Positions 45,023 to 55,100 of a stretch of DNA of 64,000 nucleotides are shown in pieces. Source of the DNA: Eunapius fragilis (lineage: Eukaryota; Porifera; Demospongiae; Spongillida; Spongillidae); the NCBI GenBank assembly GCA_963681505.1, contig OY811971.1, forward strand, positions 22,540,462 to 22,604,461. The letters are read 5' to 3'. The translations under genes and the position numbers were made by a program. Below the pieces are notes generated by a model, which saw only the letters and a list, made by a program, of their open reading frames with translations, made no database searches and was not told the DNA's origin. Position 1 is the first letter of the stretch, and every line of letters begins with the position of its first letter.

Positions 45023-45557
45023 CTGTTTGCAAAACTGAATCCATTCGAGAATAACGGTATCAAATGATTTTTGATTTGATTTATCATACAAAATTATAAA
45101 CCCCTAGAAAATAAGGTCATATTAAAGTCACCCTTAATGCGCACAATCACCCACATACTTGAGATCTCCTAGCAAAACTGGATCGTACACGTTCTCTACA
45201 TCTCTCCATGCCAGGGGTGTCACTGTATGTGGCGAAAGAAATCTTTCTTCCACATGGCCTGTAATGATTTCATTAAGATTCACATTATTTCAAGTTGTAT
45301 TATCTTCTCCTGCAGCTCTATCCTCTTACGTACCAAGTCGATAGCTGGATAAAAATAAAACATTATAATTGTTATTATCAGTGTACATTCAAATCTTGCA
45401 AGACGACTTTCTGAAGGCGCCTTCACTCGTTCCGTTTCGAACTGCGCGCAATAGATACGGTTCCATCCGTTTCATATATGGAACGAGTCGCGGTTTGGGC
45501 TAGCTTTATAAAATAATTAAGTTAAGATGCATGGCCGTCTGGGAAGTTGAAGAGATC

Positions 45558-46103
45558 CAGTAGCGGATCCAGTTGGGAGGGGGGAGCACAACGGGCCCGT
45601 GCCCCCCCCCCCCCTCCCCCCCCCCCCCCCCCCCCCCTTCCCGTTAATTAGCAATTCACAAATGCGAGGATACGGGGGGTGGGGGGGGGTGGGGCCCTTT
45701 AGTTAGCAATTCGATGATTGTTAACAAAACGCGGGAGAGGGCGGGGCCCCTTTAGATTGAACAATCAAACTAACAGTGCAGGCCACGTGTATTACTTCTA
45801 CGTGATGGCGACCAATGCTAGCTGCGCTATAGTAATAGAAGATCAGGCAGACCAGGTCGGCTCTGCAAACGACTTCACGTGCAACGGAAGAGGAAAGCGT
45901 CAGCGATTACAGATTTCGTTATAAATGCTATAGGATTTTTTATGCCGAAACGCATAGCATCTGGGGCCGATATCGATGGGGGAGCGCTGTCCGGGGGGGG
46001 GGGGGGGGGCCCTCTCCGGGGCGGCGCCGCTCACCACTACTTTGCCCCACCTATAGCCACACCTTCCCTTGTGCCCCCCCCCCCGATCCTGGATCCGCCA
46101 CTG
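45558..46103. mobile_element. hAT-like MITE, copy 2, expanded
   Basis: It has the same termini as 10005-10302, but is 546 bp because of a long mixed C tract (about 45603-45638), extra G tracts and about 200 bp of additional sequence. Confidence 0.65.
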
Positions 46104-46398
46104 ATATCCGTCGGTACACTGGTGTGGGAGTATGGAGGGGCGGCTGACGTCAAACTCCAAATTAAATGTGGGAGCAGTACAGGACAAAATATATATTTAA
46201 AACCATGACATTACTCCCGCCCATTATGGTCCTTTCGGTGCGTTATGCATAGTTAAATTGCATGAACGCAAACCAGCTCAGCAAAGCAGTACAGCCAAGA
46301 CCATACCTTAGTACAGCATCCCCATAACGTTATATTGGCACCCGCCCCCTGCATAGAATCCGTCACCATACCACATTCAATTTTATAATGCCACTTAC

Positions 46399-46519
46399 AA
46401 AGGGTCCTGGGGCCAGGGGAGAGAATAAACTCATCGTAGATATAGCGATGCAGTAACAGTGTCTTCCCCACATCCATGTCTCCAACAAGCGTGACTCTGA
46501 ACTTGTGGTCATACTCCAT
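46399..46519 (-). CDS. Rab-like small GTPase, first exon (copy 2)
   Basis: MEYDHKFRVTLVGDMDVGKT with LLLHRYIYDEF, ending at the conserved GTAAGTGG donor. The P-loop is intact. The N-terminal length differs from copy 1 by multiples of three. Confidence 0.58.
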
Positions 46520-46664
46520 TGTTTACTCTCATAGACGTAGGAACGCCCCTAATGGGGGGGAAGGGGAGGGGGGGAGGGGCTCAAAGTCAAAGTATTCATT
46601 GATTTTCACCGTACATGGTAATAGGTGGATACCATTATTAGAGAAGTTGAATGAATAGTATGAC

Positions 46665-46790
46665 TTCGCCCCCCCCCCCCCCCCCCCCCCGACTGTAAGC
46701 TACGTACGTGTTAGGTATGACTTCGCCCCCCCCCCCCCCCCCCCCCCCCCCCATGACTGTAAGCTACGTACGTGTTAATAAATCTAATAA
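46665..46790 (+). repeat. Tandemly duplicated poly-C unit
   Basis: The unit TATGACTTCG-Cn-GACTGTAAGCTACGTACG occurs twice (C runs at about 46670-46690 and 46725-46752). Copy 1 has one unit with a short C run (10840-10890). Confidence 0.85.
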
Positions 46791-46830
46791 TGCTGAAAAT
46801 ATAATTGAGTAGCGTGCCCACCTTGTAACT

Positions 46831-47223
46831 TTAATAATAATGATCAGGCGCATGCGCAAGTACAACCATGACAACACAAATAATGCGTGTTATGCCACAT
46901 CTCCCTTTCTTGCAAGGGTTGAGTTCCATCCAAATCGTTCAGGGGGACAGATCACTGTCCCTGTCTGTGACCGTGTCATGATTCTATGAGGTTCCTGTGA
47001 TTGGTGGTCTTGCTCCTGTTCATAAGTATTGGGTTGTTGCGGTTTCTCCGCTTGATCGGGTTCCTGCTCCAACGAGTCAGGTTGTTGTGGTTCCTCTGCA
47101 CCTTGCCTAACAACATTAGGCACGACGTTGAGGTGGTGTCGATTGCGGCGTGCTAAGCCATCCTGAGTTTCCACAATGTATGACCGCAGAGCCCCCGCCT
47201 TTCCCACCACTATACCAGGGATC
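46831..47223 (-). pseudogene. LTR-retrotransposon pol C-terminus and LTR stub
   Basis: The minus frame reads VVGKAGALRSYIVETQDG, LARRNRHHL, a Gln/Glu-rich tail and RIMTRSQTG, typical of the end of Ty3/Gypsy integrase ORFs. A polypurine-like AAGAAAGGGAGA follows at about 46900, then TGTGGCATAACACGC, the probable start of an LTR, cut off at the duplication edge. It is interrupted at 47223 by the terminus of the Ginger-like element. Confidence 0.65.
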
Positions 47224-47440
47224 TGTCACGCCTAATTTTGTCCTACCCGGAAATGGTCCGGAGGACCTAATTAGGCTGCCTGAAATTGTCCGGCGGACCA
47301 AATCAAGCTGCCTGAAATGGTCCGCCGGACCATTTCAGGCTGCCCTAAATGGTCCCGCTTTGCCTGTTTTGGTCCGTGGACAGACCGCTTAGGCAGCCTG
47401 TTTTTGTCCGAGATAAAAGTACAAAATAAACGGCATATAG
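47224..47440. mobile_element. Terminus of Ginger-like element with GGTCCG repeats
   Basis: It starts TGTCACGCCTAATTTTGTCC, then has several GGTCCG/CGGACC palindromic words separated by GGCTGCCTGAAAT. The same start (TGTCACG) and words occur in the centre of the palindrome at 58733-58843. TGTNR termini are described for Ginger transposons (recollection of the family description). Confidence 0.6.
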
Positions 47441-47499
47441 GTATCACATAAATATAACATGTTACTGTATATGGAACGTTCTATGACAAAATGAGACTT

Positions 47500-47810
47500 G
47501 TGGGTATTTTATAGAACATCTTGAGGTGTACACCATTCACACGCTTGATACGGTCAGGCAACAGATTGCAAGGCGTAAAATCCTTTGCTGAACTTTGCAG
47601 TTATAGTGTATGGCCCAACCCATTTGGGGTCCAATTGCCTCGTTTTCCGAAGAAAATCCTTTTTAACCACCTTAGCACCAGTTTCAAACAATGAGGCTCT
47701 AGCGTGTTTGCATTCATATTGCTGCTTTTGCTTAGCCTAGGAGTAAAAGTGTTCATGTTGCCACAGTGTAATATGTATACTTTAGACCTGTGCAACAAGG
47801 ATATTTATTT
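47500..47810 (-). pseudogene. Ginger-like integrase, C-terminal exon (left copy)
   Basis: The reverse complement of this segment matches 60470-60796: a frame with AKQKQQY and DAKHARA, FEIGAK / FETGAKV, the KKR region and LDPKWV, the C-terminal barrel tail of Gypsy/Ginger integrases. It belongs to the same gene as 51363-51437 and 57173-58732, separated by two large insertions. Confidence 0.7.
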
Positions 47811-47813
47811 CAC

Positions 47814-48104
47814 ACAAGTAAATAAAAACATTCTCTAACGAGAGAGTTGTTGGTATATAGGATTGACCAATGGTGGTGTCAAAAGCACGGAAACAAGAGT
47901 GACAGAAATTTTACTGGAAAATTGAAATAGGCCTATATTTAGCCCATTACTCAGGCATGTGTGTTATATTGTGTGCTAAATATAGGCCTATTTCAATTTT
48001 CCAGTAAAATTTCTGTCACTCTTGTTTCCGTGCTTTTTACACCACCATTGGTCAATCCTATATACCAACAACTCTCTCGTTAGAGAATGTTTTTATTTAC
48101 TTGT
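47814..48104. repeat. End module B: complete 291-bp fold-back
   Basis: A near-perfect palindrome from ACAAGTAAATAAAAACATTC to its complement, with the centre in GCATGTGTGTTATATTGTGT. It is the left edge of the unit that interrupts the Ginger-like gene. Confidence 0.9.
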
Positions 48105-48176
48105 TTCATAGGTTTTTTTTCACCGTCGATGAAATGTAGGAAGAGCATATATAATTTGGACGATCCCTTTTATCTC

Positions 48177-48870
48177 TTAATGCAATAACAAATAACTTAA
48201 ATAATAATAATTATAATTATATGAAGTAGTAGTGTTCATTGTTAATTGTCCTCGCCCGCGCCCTCGTCTCCTGCGGGGACGTCCTCCTCCCCAGCCTCCC
48301 CGCCATGCTGCATTCTGCCAGGGTGGCAGTGGCCATGCAGGCCAGGGAGGGAGCACAGTCGGCGGTGGTACCTGCGGGAGCGCAGCTGGTGGTGGTGGTG
48401 GCGGGATTATCCCTGCTTGTTGTTCCGCCAGGAACACCGGCGGGGGCAGCGCTGGTGGTGCCGGCGGGGGTAGCGCTGGTGGTGCCGGCGGGGTCAGCGC
48501 TGGTGGTGCCGCGGGGGCAGCGCTGGTGGTGCCGGCGGGGGCAGCGCTGGTGGTGCTGGCGGGGGTAGCGCTGGTGGTGCCGGCGGGGTCAGCGCTGGTG
48601 GTGCCGGCGGGGGCAGCGCTGGTGGTGCCGGCGGGGGCAGCGCTGGTGGTGCTGGCGGGGGTAGCGCTGGTGGTGCCGGCGTTGGTAGCGCTGCTGGCAG
48701 TGGTGGTGGGGGCAGTGTTGCTGGTGGTGGTAGGAGTGGCGGGGCTTCTGGAGGTGGCGGGGTGAAGGGGAGAGGAGTCGGACGATGTATGTCATCCTCT
48801 TCCTCCTCCGACCCCTCTTGATTAAAAAAAACCCGTAAGGTCTTCAGCTGACATCTACATGTACGTGACA
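48177..48870 (-). CDS. Pro-rich last exon of a unit-borne gene
   Basis: After acceptor-like ACATGTAG the minus strand reads QEGSEEEEDDIHRPTPLPF, a long PPAPPAL repeat encoded by a 24-bp minisatellite, WPAWPLPPWQNAAWRGGWGG, then RRRRGRGRGQ and a stop. A 23-bp unit near 48510 shifts the frame, so this copy is probably broken. It reads in the same direction as 49986-50827 and may be the same gene. Function unknown; low-complexity Pro, Gly-Trp and Arg-Gly blocks. Confidence 0.4.
48440..48690 (+). repeat. 24-bp GC-rich minisatellite, about 10 units
   Basis: Unit GCCGGCGGGGKCAGCGCTGG plus TGGT. It gives GGSAGGAG or LVVPAGSA on plus and PPAPPAL on minus. Confidence 0.9.
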
Positions 48871-48899
48871 GAGACTGAGAGTATGATTTCAAAAATTTT

Positions 48900-49980
48900 T
48901 ACCTTATTCTTTTTTCAAGCAAGTTTACACGTGAATCCACATAGAGTATATTATTAAATTCTTACCAGACTGTGCTATATTTCCATTGGTCCAATTCCAT
49001 CATATTAACGGCATGTGCTAAAATGTTATTGGTCAAATTTGAAAAGGCTCCAATCTAAAGATGGAGGTGTAGCCTACATGAAGTAAAGCTGGATAGTGTG
49101 GGAACTCAGGAAGTGAACTAAATGACTGCATGTAGATCTGGGATAACATGGCACCATGCAGATTGATAAGGATATGTTTTCAGATGAGTAATATCTGTGG
49201 ACAGGGTCTGCATGTTATGAGTGTGGGCAGAATGTCTGAATTTTTCACTACATAAATGTGAGAGTAGAAGTACCTTATGGTAGCTATAACAAGTTGATAT
49301 GCAAAAGTACAAGACTATTGGCGGCATGTGGTGGCACGAAAGTCTGCTGCTAGTGCTGGTGGTGTGTACAATGGACAAAGCACTTGAAATGTACATGAGA
49401 TTGGCTTAAGTTAGGTGAATACCACACTTTTGCATGTATCATGAATTGATACATGTGCTTTAGAAACCAATGCCTCTGCCCCAATCTTACTTACTGCTGC
49501 ATGGGCAGATCTAGTAACAACCTTTTGAGCTAGCAATGGATGAGACTTACAAAAAGCATCATTTACTTCACTTAGAAGCTCCATAAGTGCATGAGATTTG
49601 GGTTCATACAAGGAGTAGCTATATGGGAGAAGGATAAGGTTGCAGTTATTTTCATTTCACCTATAGTTCTCAGCCCTTGCAACTGCAATTATATTCATAG
49701 TTGCAACACATGTACATGGCTAGACAGATAAGGAAGCCTTCAAATAAGCCTTTTTATACATCAGATTAAAACAATAGACACTATACTACTGTACACACAG
49801 TTGCATGCTTTACATGTGAAGTGAATGGTTTTGTGCAGATCCGTGCTGTACATAGTTGTGCGGGCCCTACTACCGCGTTTGGTCAGGTAGTAGGGTGACA
49901 AGCCCGACCAAACACCGCCCGACTATGCTCTACAAATGTTGCATGCACAGCTTTTTAATGTTAATACAACATGCCATAAC
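48900..49980. other. Probable intronic sequence of the unit-borne gene
   Basis: It contains one short minus frame (about 49600-49430; ALMELLSEVNDAFCKSHPLL, then AQKVVTRSAHAAVSKIGAEA) that could be an internal exon. Otherwise nothing is recognised. Confidence 0.35.
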
Positions 49981-49985
49981 TTACC

Positions 49986-50827
49986 TTTGGGTGGTAGTGG
50001 TAGTGCTGTGACCCCTGCGGTACCGCGTCCTCTCGGAAGCACATTTAGCCAATCGGACAGCGGGGTCATTCCAATACCGACTCCTTTTAGATGCTTTAAT
50101 GGCAGCTGAATTGTCCTCGTATTTCTGCCTGTTAGCAGCGCGGTTTCCCTCGAGGTCCTCTTCATATCGCCGCCTTTTAGCAGCATGGTTCTCCTCGAGG
50201 TCCTCTTCATATCGCCGCCTTTTAGCAGCACGGTTCTCCTCGAGGTCCTCTTCATATCGCCGCCTTTTAGCAGCACGGTTCTCCTCGAGGTCCTCTTCGT
50301 ATCGCCGCTTTTTAGCAGCACGGTTCTCCTCGAGGTTCTCTTCATATCGCCGCCTTTTAGCAGCACGGTTCTCCTCGAGGTCCTCTTCATATAGCCGCCT
50401 TTTAGCAGCACGGTTCTCCTCGAGGTCCTCTTCATATCGCCGCCTTTTAGCAGCACAGCTCTCCTCGAGGTCCTCTTCATATCGCAGCCTTTTAGCAGCA
50501 CGGTTCTCCTCGAGGTTCTCTTCATATCGCCGCCTTTTAGCAGCACGGCTCTCCTCGAGGTCCTCTTCATATCGCCACCTTTTAGCAGATCGCTTAGATT
50601 CAATATCTGCGTTGTAGCTGTCGCGTACAGAGGCCTTCTTCTTTTCGGGATCGGCCTTGTAGCTGTCGCGTACAGAGGCCTTCTTCCTTTGTAGCTGTCG
50701 CGTACAGAGGCCTTCTTCTTTTCGGGATCGGCCTTGTAGAGCGCTCGGGCTTTAGCTTTGTTCTCGTCTTGCTTTTGGAGGTATTCCGCTCGTTGCTTAG
50801 ATCTCTTCTTTTGATTACGCGAAGGCA
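49986..50827 (-). CDS. Charged 15-aa-repeat protein exon, unit-borne gene
   Basis: The ATG at 50827 opens MPSRNQKKRSKQRAEYL. DPEKKKASVRDSY and about ten 15-aa repeats follow (core RRYEEDLEENRAAKR), then IKASKRSRYWNDPAVRLAK and a donor CAAAG|GTAAGT. A frameshifting tandem copy of about 31 bp (near 50640-50700) puts the ATG and the repeats in different frames, so this copy is damaged. Lys/Arg/Glu-rich, presumably helical and nucleic-acid binding, but no named domain. A relative is at 60984-61325. Confidence 0.5.
50130..50590. repeat. 45-bp minisatellite, about 10 units
   Basis: Unit CTTTTAGCAGCACGGTTCTC + CTCGAGGTCCTCTTCATATC + GCCGC. It is open on the plus strand too (LLAARFSSRSSSYRR), a shadow of the minus-strand repeat. 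Confidence 0.92.
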
Positions 50828-51074
50828 TTTTTAGAAAAACAACTTCACTAGCCAAAGCAACAACTAAACTGCGATAGGAACACCAGATATTATTAGTGCA
50901 GGTTAGAGTATTTATACTGCCTAAAATTATTAATAAATATCTATTACATACATTATTAAATAGAACTTGATATGTGTCTATATGACATGTAAGGATTACG
51001 TGCCGGTAAATTTGGAAGCGATTGGTACTATTCCCGTCCTTCTAAACCGTTCCTAGCTCGAGTTATACCCTCCT

Positions 51075-51362
51075 AAGAAGAAGAAGAAGACGACGTCGAC
51101 GACGACGACGACGACGACGACGATGGAGAATTATTTTAGGACTGGGCACGAGAAACAGGAAATTGTTTGTTTCTCTATAACCACACCGTTTTATGACACG
51201 GAACAAACGTAGAACTGTAGATCGTTGTGCTCCCATTCCGCCGCGATAAAGAGATAAGCGATCCGTTTCTCAGTTGTCCCTCTAGAGGCTAGTGAAGTTT
51301 TATTAATGACATTCATCAACCCTCAATCAATCCTATATTGAACCTGCTGCCGCAGGTTCAGA
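51075..51362 (+). repeat. End module A with terminal hairpin (right edge of unit 1)
   Basis: It runs from AGAAGAAGAAGACGACG and (GAC)n through ACTGGGCACGAG, ATAACCACACCGTT, CATTCCGCCGCG and TTTTATTAATGACATTCAT to TCCTATATT, then the hairpin GAACCTGC-TGCC-GCAGGTTC (51341-51360). Ginger-like sequence resumes at 51363. Confidence 0.75.
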
Positions 51363-51437
51363 TTCTTCAAAATCCTTTGTCTTTGTATGGACACATGTTC
51401 CATGTGGTTGGCTGTGTTTGGTTCCATTGCTGAACTA
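51363..51437 (-). pseudogene. Ginger-like integrase, internal exon (left copy)
   Basis: Its reverse complement matches 60371-60445 (frame MEPNTANHMEHVSIQRQRIL). It is stranded between the two insertion units. Confidence 0.75.
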
Positions 51438-51723
51438 AAAAATAACAACATTCTCTACACGAGAAGGTTGGTGGTTTATAGGAATCAAAGGTGAGATGGT
51501 GGTGTATAAAGCAAGGGAACAAGGCTTCTGATTGAAAACGAAAAATGAAATAGACCTATATTAGCAGCATGTTGTCATATTTTAATGTGCGTGCTAATAT
51601 AGGTCTATTTCATTTTTCCTTTTCAATCAGAAGCCTTGTTCCCTTGCTTTTTACACCACCATCTCACCTTTGATTCCTATATACCACCAACCTTCTCGTG
51701 TAGAGAATGTTTTTATTACTTGT
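51438..51723. repeat. End module B: fold-back, left edge of unit 2
   Basis: Long inverted arms with AACATTCTCTACACGAGAAG and the matching complement, core GAAATAGACCTATATTAGC / GCTAATATAGGTCTATTTC. It is diverged from 47814-48104 but has the same layout. Confidence 0.88.
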
Positions 51724-51811
51724 TTCCTAAATTTTTCTGGTGGATTTGGTATTGTATTTAGTTCTTGAAACGCATAGAATAAGGTAGCATAAACGTCAAA
51801 TTGCGCGATCA

Positions 51812-52154
51812 TGACAGATTTATATTAGAATCTGCAATTCTGTTGAGGTGTGTACCAAATATTACACTAGTCCCCAGACTATCTCCATTGAGGAGCAAAG
51901 GGTTGATAAAGGTTAAAAGCGAAGCCATATAATACAAAGAATAAATGCACTCTAAGTAAACTGATCTCACGCTATAATCAGATAAACCATGCACCACAAT
52001 ACATGACCAAACTGACGTAAGCAACTTTGGCGTTATACATGTAATATAATCACATTAAAGCAGTATTACAGTCAGACTCAATAACACAGCAATGTCTCCC
52101 TTTAAATAGTTCCAATCATACAGGTTAGTTAGCAACTACAATTAAATCATTACA
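51812..52154 (-). repeat. Probable 3' LTR of second Gypsy element
   Basis: On the minus strand it begins TGTAATGATTTAATTG right after a polypurine run (AAAAGGGGGAG, 52158-52168) and could end at TAAATCTGTCA. No second LTR is found in the window, so the inner boundary is a guess. Confidence 0.5.
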
Positions 52155-52195
52155 TTACTCCCCCTTTTATGAGAGTGTGTCCTCGCACTGCCTTC

Positions 52196-55100
52196 TCAAC
52201 CAAAGAGATCTTCATCTTGTATGGTCTCAGGAATTTCAACTGGATCACCATAGCGCATGGTAGGTCTTCTGACTCTGGTTGAACGTCGTGGCCCTGGAAC
52301 ATCTGGAACTAGTTCAATAACAGGTTGTCTATCCTCAGGCTCAGGTTGTCTATCCTCTGGCTCAGGTTGTCTATCCTCTGGCTCAGGTTGTCTATCCTCT
52401 GGCTCCATTGGTACAATGGGAGGTTGAATATCTTCATTGTGATCACCAGCATTAGGTAGAGCACCCGCAGGATCTGTTGGCAGTCTTGGTGTGCATGGCC
52501 ATAGGATAACCTCAGGTGGTGGTTGTGATTCAGCCTCTGCTGGGGCAGGCTTTAGCCGGTTAAAATGCACCACCTTCTGCCTTTTGGGGTTAGCACATTC
52601 TGCAATTCTGTACACAGTTGGCCCTAAAACTTCCACAACCTTGAATGGCCCTTGCCATGGCTTGTGGAACTTTTTGGAGTATCCTCGACCGACTGCTTGA
52701 TTGAAGAGAAATACAAAGTCATTAACCGCATATGTCTTCCCTCTCACTCCTTTGTCATAATACTCTTTCTGTCGATGCTGCTGAATATCCATGTATTTCA
52801 GGACTCGTGCACGAGCTTGCTGCATCCTATTCTTCAGTACCTCAGCATATTGTGAGGGATCTTCAACTGCACCTGGAATAGAGAACAACACATCTTCAGG
52901 AAGACGAGGGTCACGACCAAACATCAATTCAAATGGTGTGGATCCTGTTGTGGCATGATGACTAGTCCTGTAGGCTAGCAACAGAGTTGGGAGGAGAAGG
53001 TCCCACCCCTGTTCATCCTCCCTCACTGCCATGCTCAACATACCAAGTAAGGTTCTGTTGAACCTCTCCACAAGGCCATCTGACTGAGGGTGGTATGCAG
53101 TGGTGCGTGTCTTCTTGATGTCCAGCAATGTGCATATTTCCTTTATGATCTTAGCTTCAAAGTTCTTCCCCTGGTCTGTATGGACGGAATCTGGGACACC
53201 AAACCTACACACAAACTCATTAACAAAAACCCTCGCTATAGTCAGTGCCTCTGTGTCCTTCAAAGGAAATGCCTCCTTCCATTTGGTGAAATAATCACCA
53301 ATCACCAGGATGTAGCGGTTACCCCTTGGTGTTTCAGGTAGTGGACCCAGGATATCCATTGCAACTCGCTGTAGGGGCCTTTGAGCTAAGCTGATTTCCA
53401 GAGGGGCCCTGGCTCTCCCTGGAGGTGCCTTACGCGAATTACAGATGGCACATTTCCTACACCACACGTCCACATCATTTCTTTGACCTGGCCAGTAAAA
53501 TCGGGCACGCACTTTTTCTAATGTTTTTGCTGCCCCCATGTGTCCACCCACCAGAGTACTATGCAGACCTTCTAATACATTATTAACCAAATTGGCTGGG
53601 AGTACAAGTTGGAGGTGTCTACCCACCCCACCACCTGGTACATCCTCCCATATGCGATGCAAAACCCCATCCCTCAAAGTGAGATACCTTCTCTGCACCC
53701 ATAGGGAAGATAGTTTCCAAGACACACCTCTAGGGCATTTGTTCGGGAAGGTATTCATCTCCAGCCAGCTGATCATCTGATGTAGGTCAGGGTCAGAACT
53801 CTGTTGAGCCTTAATCTCCTCTTCAGTCCAAGCTGGTAACATGAGGTGTGATACAGCATCACAGGGTACGGTTTCGTCCTCTTCCTCCTCCTCCAGTCCA
53901 CACTGGCTGCACCTGCCACGTGATAATGCATCAGCATTTGTGTGTCGCTTACCTGCACGGTGCACCACTTTGTAGTCAAACTCAGATAGTACTTCCAACC
54001 AGCGGGCAACTTGCCCCTCCGGCTCCTTGAATTTGTTTAGCCATTGCAGAGAATGATGGTCTGTTCGGAGAACAAACTTCTTTCCATAGAGGTAGGGCCG
54101 GAAATGACGAGCAGCCCACACCAAGGCAAGCATCTCCCGTCTTGTGGCACAATACTTCCTTTCTGACCTGCTTAACGCCCTGCTGGCGTATGCCAGTACC
54201 CGTTCTTCTCCATTAGTCATCTGAGAAAGCACAGCACCCAGACCATCCCCACTGGCATCTGTGTCTAAAACAAAATCCAAACTGAAGTCAGGTAAAGCAA
54301 GTATTGGTGATGACATGAGTAGTTTTTTTAGCTCAAAAAATGCATTATTACACCCTTCAGTCCATACCCACTGTGCACCTTTCTGAGTCAAGGCATGCAG
54401 AGGGGACGCCAATTGAGCAAAACTCCTTACAAAACGTCTGTAGTATGACGCAAAACCAAGGAAACGTTGAAGGTCAGTCTTATTCCTTGGAATGGGCCAG
54501 TTGGCTACACATGATATTTTTGCTGGATCAGTCCTAACACCTTCACCTGAAATTATGTGACCGAGGTACTGCACACTAGTCTGTAGCAATCGGCACTTTT
54601 TAGGCCTGATCTTCAGCCCCGCCCCTTTCAAACGTGCGAACACGTCACTAAGCTGCGCTAAGTGCTGTTCAATCGACTTACTAAAAATGATGATATCATC
54701 AAGATAGACGAGACACGTAGTCCAGTGCAGACCAGCGAGAACTTGTTCCATGAGCCGCTGGAAGGTTGCTGGCGCATTGCACAACCCAAACGGCATCACG
54801 CGAAATTGAAAAAGCCCAAACGGTGTCGCAAACCCCGTCTTTTCCCTGTCCCGACTGTCCACCTCAACTTGCCAATAGCCGCTGGCCAAGTCTAAAGTTG
54901 AAAAGTAACAGGCTCCTCCCAAGGCATCCAACGTATCGTCGATCCTAGGAAGCGGTTGTGCATCTTTGCGCGTAAGGTCATTAACCCGGCGAAAATCGAC
55001 ACAAAATCTAGTGCTACCGTCTTTCTTCTTTACTAATACGATAGGCGATGCCCATGGCCCACAACATGGCTCAATAATTCCCCGGGACAACATGTCATCA

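Larger units (their letters stand above)
39015..46830. repeat. Segmental duplication, copy 2
   Basis: This is the partner of 510-10945. It has no CACTA-like insertion between its two Rab-like exons, but has gained a 537-bp palindromic element with a 9-bp TSD (40856-41392). Its minisatellite is longer and its poly-C tracts are tandemly duplicated. It serves as an internal outgroup that dates the private insertions of each copy after the duplication. Confidence 0.9.

Noticed and set aside
45879..46208. ORFs with Gly/Pro runs near copy 2 hAT-like MITE
   Set aside because: Same reason; the frame depends on homopolymer length, which is unreliable.
48232..48765. Gly/Ala- or Val/Pro-rich plus-strand ORFs
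   Set aside because: Shadows of the 24-bp minisatellite; the minus frame has non-repetitive flanks and a sensible stop.
50099..50617. Plus-strand Ser/Arg/Leu repeat ORF
   Set aside because: Shadow of the minus-strand 15-aa charged repeat, which has an ATG and a splice donor.
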